Source of the DNA: Lolium rigidum
Lineage: Eukaryota; Streptophyta; Magnoliopsida; Poales; Poaceae
Assembly (NCBI RefSeq): GCF_022539505.1
Contig: NC_061510.1
Span: 39,333,047-39,397,046, forward strand
Direction: 5' to 3'
DNA length: 64,000 nt
The position numbers and the translations under genes were made by a program. A model generated the notes under the pieces. The model was not told where the DNA came from. It did no database searches and saw only the letters and a program-made list of their open reading frames with translations. Below are positions 46,298 through 58,193 of this stretch, piece after piece (position 1 is the stretch's first letter; each line of letters begins with the position of its first letter).

Positions 46298-48363
46298 TCA
46301 AGTAACATCAAGAGAAGAAGCATCAACACCATAACTTGTTCTAATAATAGAATCAAAAGGCAACTTCATTCTCTTTCTAGGGAAGTGTTCCATACCTTTC
46401 TTGAGAGAAAATTGATATTTAATATTACCTTTCTTCATATCAATAACAACACCAACGGTTCGAAGAAAAGGTCTTCCCAACACAATAGGACAAGGTTATT
46501 GTTAACCGTAATGCGAACATTATCAATCCTCCCCAAAGGTTTCTTTTTAACATTATATCAGCAAGATTAACATCCAAATAACAATTCTTCAATGGTGGCA
46601 AGTCAAGCATATCATAAATCTTTTTAGGCATAACAGAAATACTTGCACCAAGATCACATAAAGCATTACACTCAAAATCATTGAATTTCATCTTAATGAT
46701 GGGCTCCCAACCATCTTCTAACTTTCTAGGAATAGAAGCTTCAAGTTTTAATTTCTCTTCCCTAGCTTTAATGAGAGCATTTGTAATATGTTTTGTAAAG
46801 GCTAAATTTATAGCACTAGCATTGGGACTTCTAGCAAGTTTTTGTAAGAACTTTATAACTTCAGTAATATGACAATTATCAAAATCTAAACCATTATGTT
46901 CTACAGCAATGGAATCATTGTCACCAATATTTTGAAAAATTTCAGTAGTTTTATCACAAACAGCAGTTTCAGCGGTTTCAGGCAATTTTGTGCGCTTTGC
47001 ACTAGGAGTAGAAACATTGCCAACACCAATTATTTTACCATTGATAGTAGGAGGTGCAGCAACATGTGAAGAATCAACATTACTAGTGGTGGTAATAGTC
47101 CATACTTTAGCTACATTATTCTCTTTAGCAAGTTTTTCTTTTTCTTCTCTATCCCACCTAGCATGCAATTCAGCCAACATTCTAATATTATCATTAATTC
47201 GAACTTGGATGGCATTTGTTTTAGCAAACCTAGCATCTTTAACTTCCTCAGGCATAACTTTCAATTTTATAGATCAACATCAAGAGCAAGACTATCAACC
47301 TTAGAAGCAAGAACATCAATTTTACCAAGCTTTTCTTCAATAGTTTTGTTGAAAGCAGTTTGTGTACTAATAAATTCTTTAAGCATCACTTCAAGACCAG
47401 AGGGTACACTCTTATTATTGTTGTAAGAATTACCATAAGAATTACCATAACCATTACCATTATTAGAAGGATATGGCCTAAAGTTGTTGTTACCATAATT
47501 ATTCCTATAAGCATTGTTGTTGAAATTATTACTCTTAAAGAAATTCACATCAACATTTTCTTCTTGAGCAACCAATGAAGCTAAAGGAACATTATTAGGA
47601 TCAATATGAGATCTACCATTTGCAAGCATAGACATAATAGCATCAATCTTATCACCCAAAGAAGAGGTTTCTTCAACAGAATTTACCTTCTTACCTTGAG
47701 GAGTTCTTTCCGTGTGCCATTCAGAGTAATTGATCATCATATCATCAAGAAGTTTAGTTGCGGCGCCCAGGGTGATGGACATAAAAGTACCTCCAAGCAG
47801 CTGAATCCAATAGGTTCCTCGAGGAAAAATTCAATCCTGCATAAAAGGTTTGGATGATCATCCAAGTAGTCGATCCATGGGTTGGGCAATTCTTTACCAA
47901 AGATTTCATTCTCTCCCATGCTTGAGCAACATGTTCATTATCAAATTGTTTAAAATTCATTATGCTACTTCTCAAAGATATAATCTTAGCGGGAGGATAA
48001 TATTTACTAATAAAAGCATCTTTACATTTAGTCCATGAATCAATACTATTTTTAGGCAAAGAAAGCAACCAATCTTTAGCTCTTCTTCTTAATGAGAAAG
48101 GAAACAATTTCAGTTTTATAATATCACCATCTATATCCTTATACTTTTGCATTTCACAAAGTTCAACAAAATTATTAAGATGGGCAGCAGCATCATCAGT
48201 ACTAACACCAGAAAAATTGCTCTCTCATAACAAGATTCAGTAAAGCAGGTTTAATTTCATAGAATTCTGCTGTAGTAGCAGGTGGAGCAATAGGAGTACA
48301 TATAAAATCATTATTATTTGTGCTAGTGAAATCATACAACTTAGTATTTTCATGAGCTCCCAT
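46298..48363 (-). pseudogene. Retrotransposon gag-protease gene, broken by frameshifts
   Basis: The gag frame opens at 48363 (MGAHENTKLYDFTSTNNNDF). It carries the Retrotrans_gag signature near 48100-47850 (KLKLFPFSLRRRAKDWLLSLP, HVAQAWERMKSLVKNCP), then a linker rich in Asn and Gly (47560-47400). An aspartic protease follows near 46650 (NALCDLGASISVMPKKIYDML, with DLG in place of D-S/T-G), then MLGRPFLRTVGVVIDMKKGNIKYQF, ending at 46298. The parts are in different frames, with breaks near 48210, 47780, 47265 and 46500, so no full product can be made. Gag would form particles and the protease would process it. Several breaks are single-base length changes. Confidence 0.88.
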
Positions 48364-48585
48364 TATAACAGTAATAAAGTAAACTAGGCAAATAAAGTAA
48401 AGACAAGTAACTAATTTTTTTGTATTTTGATATAGAACTAGTAAATAAGACAGAAAGTAAAGTAACTAATTTTTTCGTGTTTTTAATATGAAGCAAACAA
48501 GACAGTAAATAAAGTAAAGTAAAGCAAGACAAAAACAAAGTAAAGAGATTGGAAGTGGAGACTCCCCTTGCAGCGTGTCTTGATC

Positions 48586-48603
48586 TCCCCGGCAACGGCG
48601 CCA
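48586..48603 (-). other. Duplicate tRNA-Asp type primer-binding site (distal copy)
   Basis: On the minus strand it reads TGGCGCCGTTGCCGGGGA, identical to the proximal primer site 72 bases away. It includes the same following CTATTTTC context. Confidence 0.85.
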
Positions 48604-48657
48604 GAAAATAGATGTTATCGTGGGAGGCAATTCTCTGTGGTGTAACTTTTCTTCAGT

Positions 48658-48675
48658 TCCCCGGCAACGGCGCCA
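48658..48675 (-). other. Primer-binding site matching plant tRNA-Asp(GUC)
   Basis: On the minus strand TGGCGCCGTTGCCGGGGA begins 10 bases after the 5' LTR end. Its complement TCCCCGGCAACGGCGCCA is the 3' end of plant tRNA-Asp as I recall it, matching over 18 bases. It would prime minus-strand synthesis. Confidence 0.85.
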
Positions 48676-48685
48676 GAAAATAGCT

Positions 48686-50281
48686 TGATGATGCGCGTAG
48701 ATGTACACGTCCGTTGGGAACCCCAAGAGGAAGGTGTGATGCGCACAGCAGCAAGTTTTCCCTCAGAAAGAAACCAAGGTTATCGAACCAGTAGGAGCCA
48801 AGAAGCACGTGAAGGTTGTTGGTGGAGGAATGTAGTGCGGCGCAACACCAGTGAAACCGGCGCCAACGTGGAACCTGCTAAACACAATCAAAGTACTTTG
48901 CCCCAACGTAACGAGTGAGGTTGTCAATCTCACCGACTTGCTGAAAACAAAGGATTAAACGTATCGAGTGGAAGATGGTGTTTGTTTGCAAAGAACAGTA
49001 AAAACAATGATTGCGATGAGAATGTATTCAGATGTAAAAGAATGGACCGGGGTCCACAGTTCACTAGAGGTGTCTCTCCAATAAGATAACTAACATGCTG
49101 GGTGAACAAATTACGGGCGGGCAATTGACAAATAAAGATTCAATACATATCAATGATGATTACTATGTGATTTAATCGGGGCATTACGACAAAGTACATA
49201 GACCGCTATCCAAGCATGCATCTATGCCTAAATAATCCACCTTCGGGTTATCATCCGAACCCCTTCCAGGTATTAAGTTGTAAACAACGAGATAATTGCA
49301 TTAAGTATGGCGCGTAATGTAATCAACACAAATATCCTTAGACAAAGCATCGATGTTTTATCCCTAGTAGCAACAGCACATCCACAACCTTAGAACCTAC
49401 TATCACGATCCCAGATTCAATGGAGGCATGAACCCACTATCGAGCATAATTACTCCCTCTTGGAGTTACAAGTATCAACTTGGCCAGAGCCTCTACTAGC
49501 AACGGAAAGCATGCAAGAACATAAACAACAGATATATGATAGATTGATAATCAACTTAACATAGTATTCTATATTCATCGGATCCCGCCAAACACAACAT
49601 GTAGCATTACAAATAGATGATCTTGATCATGTTAGGCAGCTCACAAGATCTAAACAATGATATCACAAGCGGAGAAGACAACCATCTAGCTATCGCTATG
49701 GACCCATAGTCCAAGGATGAACTACTCACGCATCAATCCGGAGGCGGGCATGATGATGTAGAGCCCCTCCGGTGATGATCCCCCTCTCCCGGCAGGTGCC
49801 GGAGGCAATCTCCTGAATCCCCGAGATGGGATTGGCGGCGGCGGCCTCTCGGTAATGTTTTCCGTATCGTGGCTCTCGGTACAGGGGGTTTCGCGACGAA
49901 GGCTATATGTAGGTGGAAGGGTAGGTCACGGGGCGTCACGAAGGGCCCACACAACAGGGCCGCGCGGCCAGGGCCTGGGCCGCGCCGCCCTGGTGTCTGG
50001 CCACCTCGTGGCCCCACTTCCTTTCCCCCTCGGTCTTCTGGAAGCTTCGTGCAAAAATAGGATCCTGGGCGTTGATTTCGTCCAATTCCGAGAATATTTC
50101 CTTACTAGGATTTCTGAAACCAAAAACAGCGAGAAAACAACAAGCGGCACTTCGGCATCTTGTTAATAGGTTAGTGCCGGAAAATGTATAATAATGCTGT
50201 AAAGTATGTATAAAACATTCAAGTATTGTCATAAAAGTAGCATGGAACATAAGAAATTATAGATACGTTTGAGACGTATCA
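48686..50281 (-). repeat. 5' LTR of the complete gypsy element
   Basis: In element orientation it runs from TGATACGTCTCAAACG at 50281 to ...GCGCATCATCA at 48686, close to the 3' LTR copy. Differences from that copy are a mix of CpG transitions and many single-base indels. Confidence 0.92.
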
Positions 50282-50286
50282 GCTCC

Positions 50287-50884
50287 TCATAATCACACCA
50301 ATTGGTACGTTATGTGGTTGCTCGATGGCCAGCAGCGCCACCGCCTCCTCCTGATCTCAGGTCATGGCCTAGAAGTCGCCCTGCTGCCACCAGACGACGA
50401 TGGTGTCGTGGGCAACATGAACCATCAGGGACCGTGGTGGCTTGCTGCCGCGCGAGGTTGGGAAGAAGATGGGTTCGCGGCGCGGCTATTGGTACGGAGG
50501 TTCCTCTGCTTCCAACCAAGGGATGACAAGTTAAAAAAGATGACGGGGAGGTCAGCCACACAGTTTCGAGTGGACAGGCGGTGCCCTTTTCCCCTCAGGC
50601 AGCAGCGTATGCAGCGAGGACTGAGATGCCCTTTTCAATGGCGGGTTCGGCGGCGGCCAAAGATACGCGCCTGATCACTCCCTCTTTTGCCCCTACTCTC
50701 TCTTTCTCTCTCCCGCCTCACCTCATCTCTCTATCTCTTTCAGCCACTTGCGGTAACAAGCGTAGGACTCCACAGAATACCTCGTGAGGATCTCCTTGTC
50801 GGTGTGTCGACTCCACGACTAACGACACCGGCGTCATCTAGCCATTGGCGCGTCCCCAACTCTATCATCTTCGGGCGGAAGAAG
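50287..50884. other. Intergenic sequence right of the gypsy insertion, unclassified
   Basis: GC-rich to about 50660, then CT-rich. Frames of up to 120 codons exist but none has a recognisable domain. It was contiguous with 41597-42112 before the gypsy insertion. Confidence 0.4.
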
Positions 50885-51650
50885 CACTACAAGAAAAGTT
50901 CTTATCAACAACATCAAATTTTTGTCAGCTAATGGACCTTTTCCTCGTCTATGAGCCTAACCCAACGATATGGGTTCTGTGGTGCATATTGTGTCACCTA
51001 AGGGATTACCACCGATTTTTCGGTGCGTCGTGTTTGGGCGCCCTTTAGCCACGAAAAATCGGACCGTTGCAAAAGAGTTTTCGGGAGGCAGTTGACTGCT
51101 GACGTCATGCAAACTGACACGTGGCAGACACCGTTAACTATCCAGTAACGCCGTTAACCGGCTGAAATCCCATGGTAGATGGTAGGCCCACACAAGACCT
51201 GCCACACCTTAAATAGGTTGTCCCAATAAGAAAATGTTCAGCCGGCACACTTAGTTTGCGGTCCGGGCCAGTTGACTTTGTTTGACCTGTGAACTATATA
51301 AATGGGTTGGCCGTTAGTTATGCCGTACGGGCCCAATGTCTTGGTTTGATCGGTCAAAGACTAAATGGCCAACAAATTCAGTTGGTGGGCCAGCCTAGCA
51401 TAGTAGGTTTGACCGGTCAAACATCTATAAGGGCCGGCCCACTATGTCCGTGGGTTAGGGCTAATGTATTGGTTTGACCGGTTAACAAGATAACTAGGCC
51501 GGCCCACTTAGATGGCGGGCCTGGCCAGATTTATTTGTTTGACTAGTCTATTTGCAACATTTATAGGGCCAGTTAGTAAATGGGTCAGCCCAGTTGTTTG
51601 ACTACTTAGTAACTAGCTTTAACCTGCCAAGGTTGGATGTGACCCGTACG
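50885..51650 (+). mobile_element. Terminal fragment of a third CACTA transposon
   Basis: It starts CACTACAAGAAAAGTTCTTA, sharing the first 16 bases with the CACTA end at 13937. It then shows repeated subterminal motifs in both orientations: TTTGACCGGTCAAAC (near 51409), TTTGATCGGTCAAAG, TTTGACCGGTTAAC, and repeated GGCCGGCCCACT or GGGCCAGCC-like blocks through about 51640. Only this end is seen; the rest was probably lost before the LTR-like sequence at 51767. Confidence 0.75.
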
Positions 51651-51766
51651 TTGGAGATGGCTGACCGAAGTTACAAGTACTCCAACCACATATCCAAACA
51701 ATCGTAGAACTTCAATCCGGGACTAACCCACAGAAAACGACCGGAACTGTAGAGCACCAGATAGGG

Positions 51767-52600
51767 TGTAACATCCCTGTTTTAGCAAGCCCTAATTAGG
51801 ATTTGTTTTGTGCATCATGAACATCATATACATGCATTAAGAAAAAAATTGCATTTTAAAACTTAAGTGGAAACCCTAATGTATGCAAACTCCCCTCTGT
51901 TTAAAACCCTCTCAAAATGTTTCAAACCAAATAGTTGGACTCCCAAATATTATTAGGAAGGCCACTAAATATTCTACATAAACTCTGAAGCAATTTTCAA
52001 ATCTCTAAAAGGTTGCAAAATATGAAAATAGAATTGATTCTATCCCTATTTTGTTTTTCCTGAAAAACCCCCAAAATCTAGGGGCGATTTGCAAAATCTC
52101 CTTTTTGTCAAATTTTCGCAGGAAATAAAATTGGGGAAAATACCACGAGAAGGGAACCACGGGGCCTGAACTAGGCCAGGTTGCGCGGCCCAACTTCCCG
52201 ACCGCGCCACTAGTGCCCGTTCGGCCCTCGATCGTCGTCTCGCCTCTCTCCTTCACGAGGTGCCTTATATACCCTAAAAACCTACCCCCTGAAAGGACAT
52301 GATGTTTCGCGAAACAGAGCGCCGCTGAGACCACTATCTTCATTTTGGGGGCCAGATTGATCCTGCTATCCACCCTGTGGGGAGGGATTTCGAGGGCTTC
52401 TTCATCATCACCATCAGCGACATCATCACCCACCATCATGGACTCACTCTGCATCACCATGAGTGAGTAGTTCTCTGTAGGTTTAGAGGTGGATGAGTTT
52501 TGGATGAGATTGATCATGTAATCCTCCTTATGTGACGAGATTTTAGGTATTCGTCTTGAAGATAATCTTGTATAAGTGTTGTTATAACTTTGTTATGTCT
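51767..52600 (+). mobile_element. LTR-like relic, gypsy type
   Basis: It begins TGTAACATCCCTGTTTTAGC, the same opening as the LTR at 10435 on the minus strand. It has LTR-like layout: AT-rich start, a GC-rich segment with TTATATACCC near 52264 as a possible TATA box, and a leader-like part. No second copy or primer site is adjacent, and the right edge is uncertain. Confidence 0.5.
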
Positions 52601-53692
52601 AATGCTTGTTACTACTATGCTTGAAACGGAGGGTATGGCAGGCAGGCATGGGTCCACCGCAAGCAGCGACCTCGTCCACCACGTCCGGTGCATGCAACTA
52701 TGCAATGCAAGTGCGCGCTGGTTCTGGCGCACGTACGCACGCGTCCACCGCATCCGCACCCAAGGACAAAAAACTGCCAGTGCGACTCGTGTTGAGCAGG
52801 CGATCCAAAAGTGCATCTGCATCCCCACCAAACCATTACGGAGTAGTACCAACCACCACCTCACGGGGGCTTTGGCAGCTCCTGCCATGGCAGCCTCTCG
52901 CTAAACTCGGACGCTGGCTCTTCAATTCCAACCCACACCGCGCAAACAACCAAACGGAACCAGATGCGAACTGGCGCGGGAGTAAAGTGGCCGCCAGTGA
53001 AAACGCGAGCTCCGACGGGAACCCCGACACGCGGGTGCAAGTCCGGAGAGCGGCTGCTTGGTTGCCCAGACTGGAGTGGACAGTGGAGTGAGTCCAGCAC
53101 CGAAGCAACGCCACGCCTCCCTCTCCCCCTCTCGCCTGTCGCCTCATCCACTCCATCCGCGCCCTCCCCCTTCTTCCACTTGCAGGCCCCCCTTCTTCCA
53201 CTAGCAGGCATTGCCTCCGCTCTCACTCCAGTTCCCCCCACTCTCTCCCGGTCGCGCGGCGCGCCTCGGCTTCTCGCCTTTTCGCCCACTACTACTCTAG
53301 CGCGCGTCGCTTTGCTGGGGCGGAGGACCTAGCCCGGCCCGGAGCAGAGGAAGAAGGTGAACCAGGAAGCGAACTAACTGCTTTCCAAGATTCTCCTAGC
53401 AGCATTTTTGCCGTTTCAGCCGGAGGCACAGCCCCGAGTCTCACCTTGATTTCTTACTCGCAGGAAAGAAAGAAAAGAAAAGGGGAATGCTGCTGCTCCC
53501 GTGATCTCGCAGATCTGCGCCGGTGCGCAGCGTTTTCTTTGAATCTCGAGCCGGTGGCTAGGTTCTTGGCGCCGCAGATGGGCGGTACATCAGCTGGCCC
53601 TCTCTGACCTTCTACCCAAGAAAATCGACCGATTTTGTTCGCGGCTGTAGCGGGAGAATCCGGAGGACGGGCAGACAGACAAGCAGACATCA
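52601..53692 (+). promoter_or_regulatory. Upstream region and 5' leader of the MCA gene
   Basis: GC-rich DNA with CT-rich tracts (53110-53300) probably contains the core promoter and leader. No TATA box stands out. Long frames here on either strand are compositional. Confidence 0.5.
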
Positions 53693-56600
53693 ATGGCGTC
53701 CCTGGGGGACGTGGCCAACGTGGCCCAGCTCACGGGCCTGGACGCCGTCCGCCTCATCGCGCTCATCGTCAAGGCGGCCTCCACGGCGCGGATGCACAAG
53801 CACAACTGCCGCCGCTTCGCGCAGCACCTCAAGCTCATCGGCGGCCTGCTGGAGCAGCTCCGCGTCTCCGAGCTCAAGCGCTACCCGGAGACGCGCGAGC
53901 CGCTGGAGCAGCTCGAGGACGCGCTGCGGCGCGGCTACCTGCTCGTCAGCTCCTGCCAGGACAGGTCCTTCCTCTACCTCCTCGCCATGGGCTGGAACAT
54001 CGTCTACCGCTTCCGCACCGCGCAGAGCGAGATCGACAACTACCTACGGCTCGTGCCGCTCATCACGCTCGTCGACAACGCGCGCGTCAGGGTCAGTATA
54101 TCTCAGCACCGAATTGGAATTCTCTCTCGGCATCTGTCTCCAATCTCCACATTGACTGATTTGCTTAGTTCAGTTCTTGATTCCATTCTTTCTGCTGCAC
54201 GATGTTCAGAGATAGACACCTAGGTAGGTTGGTTGGGTAGCCTTTTTTACTTTTCAGAGATGTTGATTTGTTATATCCATTCCACCATTCTGTTGGGATA
54301 TACTACAGCTAGAGAAAAGGTGATCTGCATTTTGCTTCTAAAGTATAGCCAGAATCTCTGCTTTTGGGATTTGGTGGGAGATGATTGAACTGAACTGGTG
54401 GTTTTCCTGTGTGCTCTCATATCATGGGTCTTGTTTTCTGTCGGTTATTTAGGAAGTTGGTGCTATGAACCAAAAGATTCGCTTAGTTCTGAATTTTCCA
54501 ATATCTGCTTTTGAGATTTGGTAAAACATGATTCAACTGAATTGCTGGTTTTCTTGTGTGCTCTGATGCTCTTCAACACGATTTGCTTAGTCCTGCTTTT
54601 GATTCCATTCTTTCTGCTGCACAATGTTTAGCGGTTGGTTGGGTAGGCTTTTTAGAGGTGTTGATTTGTTATATCGATTCCACCATTCTGCTGGGATATG
54701 CTGGTCTAGAGAAAAGGCGATGTGCATTTCTCTTGGCTTCTAAAGTGAATCTCTGCTTTTGGTATTTGGTGGAACCTGATTGAACTGAATTGCTGGTTTT
54801 CCTGTGTGCTCTCATGGGCGTCTTGTTTTCTGTCGGTCGTTTAGGCAAGTTGGTGCTATGAACCAAAAGATTCTATTACAGAATATACAGTTCCCTCATT
54901 TGAGTAAAAACGTACAACTTTTTGGCAACCAATCATTTCCATTGTTTATCTACACCGACAACAAACTTGCTGATTCCTACTAGGAAAGCCAAACTTGTAG
55001 ATTGCTGTTTGAGCTCCATCACCATGAGCCCAGTCACTAAACATGCCACTTTGGACTAGTCCACTGTTACCATCTTTTGTTGCTCCTATCCATATTCTCT
55101 TTGGCTTTGTGGCCTATTCCTGATCATCTTTTTCTTTACCTTAGGAGCGAATCGAGTACATCGAAAGGGATCAATGCGAATATTCTCTCGATGAGGAAGA
55201 CAAGGAGGTCCAGGACGCTCTGCTAAACCCTGACCCTTGCACAAATCCTTCCATCGTGCTCAAGAAGACCCTCTCCTGCTCTTACCCAAACCTGCCATTC
55301 AACGAAGCTCTTCGGAAGGAAAGCGAGAAGCTCCAGGTGGAGCTACAGAGATCACAGAGCAACATGGATATGAGCCAGTGCGAGGTTATCCATCACCTGC
55401 TTGGGGTAACTAGAACTGTGGCAAGTTCTATTCCGGAGGACAGTGCAGATGAAAAGGCTACCAAGAAAACCGAAAAGGTTAGCAAGAAAACCGATTCAGA
55501 CTACACAAAAGTTAAGGAAGACACTGCAAAATCATATGATGATGACTCTCCGAAGAAGCAAAAGGACGCCTACAATGCACCACGGTTAGTAAGTTTTGCT
55601 ATATTTTGTTGGTGCCTGTTTATGTATGGTGTGAGTTCAGAGGACATAAAAATATTAAGCCATTTTCTTAAGCATGAATTATATGCTTTGTTTTAAAAAT
55701 ACAAATCTGGTATAATTGTAGACCAGTTTATGTGATCCAATACAAGAGAACTGGGTTCTTGTATGTACCTATGCTAATGTTTTGAACTTGAAATGGAAAT
55801 TAGGTTTCCCTCTGCAAAATAATGTACTTCCATACTATTAGACCCTTGATAGTTTTCATTCAATGCAGGAGTTCTACACCTGTTCCATACAACCATGATC
55901 TGGTCTCGAGTACAGGATCACACAGTGATGAGTGGCATGCGGACTTACTTGGTTGCTGTTCAGAGCCATCTTTGTGTATGTCTATTTGTCTTCTCATTGT
56001 CCGATGGAAAATTGATCATTATGCTCACTTCTATTTGCGCTGATGGTTTTCATAATTTGTCTGAAGCTTTGTCGATGCTATTTCAAGCACAAATGTTCAC
56101 TTTTGTCTAGCCTATCACTCTCTAACCTAGCAATAACCACACATTTTGTGTCTGATGGTATAGTTCAGAAGTTTATGTCTAGGGTGTATAAACTGAACAT
56201 AATATTGAAATTCATGCAGTGTGTCTTGTGAAATCAGGGACTATATCTATTTATTGAAAAATTCATGTAGTTCAGAAGTCTATATCTAGGGAGTATAAAC
56301 TGGTCATAATACTAAAATTCATGCAGTGGAATGCATCTTAAACTCAAAGAGTAACATGATTGGCTCTAGGACGTTGCTATTCTTAAATTCTTATGTATTC
56401 GGATATGCCCTAAATTTATGGAAAACAATGTAGGAGGTCAACCATAATGAATATAAGCCTTTGATTATGTTCTTTCTCTATTTACCTTCTGTTTTCTTTC
56501 AAGTTGTCCAATGGAGGTTAACCAAAGGTGATAGATGGTTTACTAACGTGAGTACACACTATGTAAGTCATTTACCAAAATAGTCAAATGAACCAATCAA

Positions 56601-58193
56601 TCAATCAATAACTTCTTTCGTAGTTATGTGTATTAGTCTAATGAGCAACTTGAGTTATTTCTGTGCTGAGCATACAATTATAACTTAAGATACTAACACA
56701 GTAGACACTGATGCAAAATCTTATAATCCACACACCAGCCTTTGCTTTCACATGGGAAAATATAACAGTTCATATCCCAATTTGATCTACAGGCCTAAGA
56801 TAGAGAAAATACATAACAATGATGATCACAATGATTCTTACAAATTATGCTTATCATTTGTCTGCTTGTGACAACACAGGTCTGAAGACCTTCTTTTTCC
56901 CCTGTGGAACCTTCTCAAGGATTTCTTCAATTGCCAAGAACAGGACCATGTGTAAGAATGTTCTCTAGTCAGCATGTTAACTGTGCATATTTATTTTTCT
57001 TCTCTGGTAATTCCTCCATAGCAAACTTACATCATTTTCCTCTTGTTTGATAGTTTACTGCCAATTCCTCAGATGATTAGCCATTTCCCATGTACCATTT
57101 TTACCAAATCTTCTGATGTACTGAGCATCTTATAAATCAACTATTTTTATCACAGCAAAGGTCCTAGTCGTTCACATCATGTCTACTTTTAAATAAAATG
57201 TAGTCACACATTATGTGAACTTAACTAATGCTGTAAACCTAAATAAAAGCCCGATTTATATATAGTCATTCTGTCTTGTTACCAGCTTCAGCAGAAGCCT
57301 GCAATGACATTATGGCGTACTCCCTGATATTGTCTTGTTGCTGTTACACTTGCTGTGTAAGGCGAAAGCTTCGTCAACGGCTAAATATCGCGGTAAATAT
57401 TCTTGGCCTCTTATATCGCTTCCTAGTTCCTACCAATTGTTTTTTCCCTGATCTTTAGTGATTGTCCATGTTACACACACTTAATTCTTTCGAAAAAGTA
57501 CACACACTTAACTGATTGCTAACTAGATAATATCTTAGGGAATAACTTAAAAATTTATCTCTTGTGTTGTTTGGTTGGTATTATTTCTGGCTTTTGGGTT
57601 TTGGCTTATAAGTCACAAAAGCACCTAAATAGGTTCTTCTGGCTTTGGCTTGGTCCAGTGCTAGTGTTGAGGTTTGACAACGTTCTCCTAACACTTCCCT
57701 GGCAGAGTGTCCATATATACTAGTGAATTCACAGCCTTGTATAGTACCTGAGGTTGTGATTTTCTTATGTTGCTGCTGCAGGGAGGGTGCTGTGACGATT
57801 TCCTTTCACATGTGATGTGCTGTTGCTGCGCGCTTGTACAAGAATGGCGGGAAATAAAGATTCGTGGTGCATATGGTGAGTTGACAAAGAAATGTGAGGG
57901 TGAAAATTATATCAGACTGGTACCATCACTTGTATCAGGCTGATACGATACTGAAGCCCCATCATTTGTATTATACTTGGATAAAACACTTCAAATTTCT
58001 TTTTCTACGCAAACACATTGTTTTGTCTATACCAGTTATCGGCTTAGAAAACAAGTGATTGTATTCTGCTGGCCTTCATACCAGCATTAGTTCCTTCCGC
58101 CGATCTTGTAAATTTTGATTCTGGTGTGGTTTATTTCCTGCAGGAGAGAAGACGAAGGTAACCCCGCCGCCATGCCAATACATGGAACACTGA
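53693..58193 (+). CDS. MCA1: MCA-type mechanosensitive calcium channel (MID1-complementing activity protein), seven exons
   Basis: Exons: 53693-54091, 55145-55584, 55869-55975, 56880-56951, 57286-57392, 57782-57875, 58144-58193 (1269 bases, 422 residues), all GT-AG. Known plant MCA proteins are about 420 residues. They are plasma-membrane channels that let calcium in when membranes are stretched, with roles in touch, osmotic and cold responses. The N terminus has VAQLTGLDAVRLIALIVKAA; Asp17 corresponds to Asp21 of Arabidopsis MCA1, reported as needed for calcium uptake. A coiled-coil stretch follows (ALRKESEKLQVELQRS). A Lys/Asp-rich linker comes next, then a Cys-rich PLAC8 domain from about residue 308 (LGCCSEPSLC, FFFPCGTFS, SCCCYTCCVRRKLR, HVMCCCCALVQEWREI). 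It ends PPPCQYMEH. Which MCA paralogue it is cannot be told here. Confidence 0.95.
54165..54885 (+). repeat. Imperfect tandem duplication within MCA intron 1
   Basis: A block of about 300 bp (about 54170-54480) is repeated at about 54590-54880, with a shorter third piece between them. Shared pieces include GATTCCATTCTTTCTGCTGC, TTGATTTGTTATATC, CTTGTTTTCTGTCGG and GGTGCTATGAACCAAAAG. Divergence is moderate, so it is not very recent. Confidence 0.85.

Larger units (their letters stand above)
42113..50281 (-). mobile_element. Complete non-autonomous gypsy-type LTR retrotransposon (8.17 kb), GCTCC target duplication
   Basis: Two LTRs of about 1.6 kb (42113-43712 and 48686-50281) bracket an internal region. 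The element is flanked by GCTCC at 42108-42112 and 50282-50286, a perfect 5-bp duplication. It lies on the minus strand: primer site at 48658-48675, gag next, then protease, then 2.6 kb with no coding. No reverse transcriptase, RNase H or integrase is present, so it needs a partner element. By eye the two LTRs differ at roughly 45-50 positions (about 3%). With the usual grass LTR rate of 1.3e-8 per site per year, that suggests an insertion about one million years ago. The family looks like Triticeae Sabrina/WHAM-type elements (from memory). Confidence 0.93.

Noticed and set aside
46681..47857. Plus-strand frames across the gypsy gag region
   Set aside because: They are antisense to gag and protease, and their Ile/Thr-rich runs are the complement of the Asn-rich linker.
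52836..53332. Several frames above 100 codons upstream of the MCA gene
   Set aside because: They overlap on both strands in GC-rich leader DNA and carry no domain.
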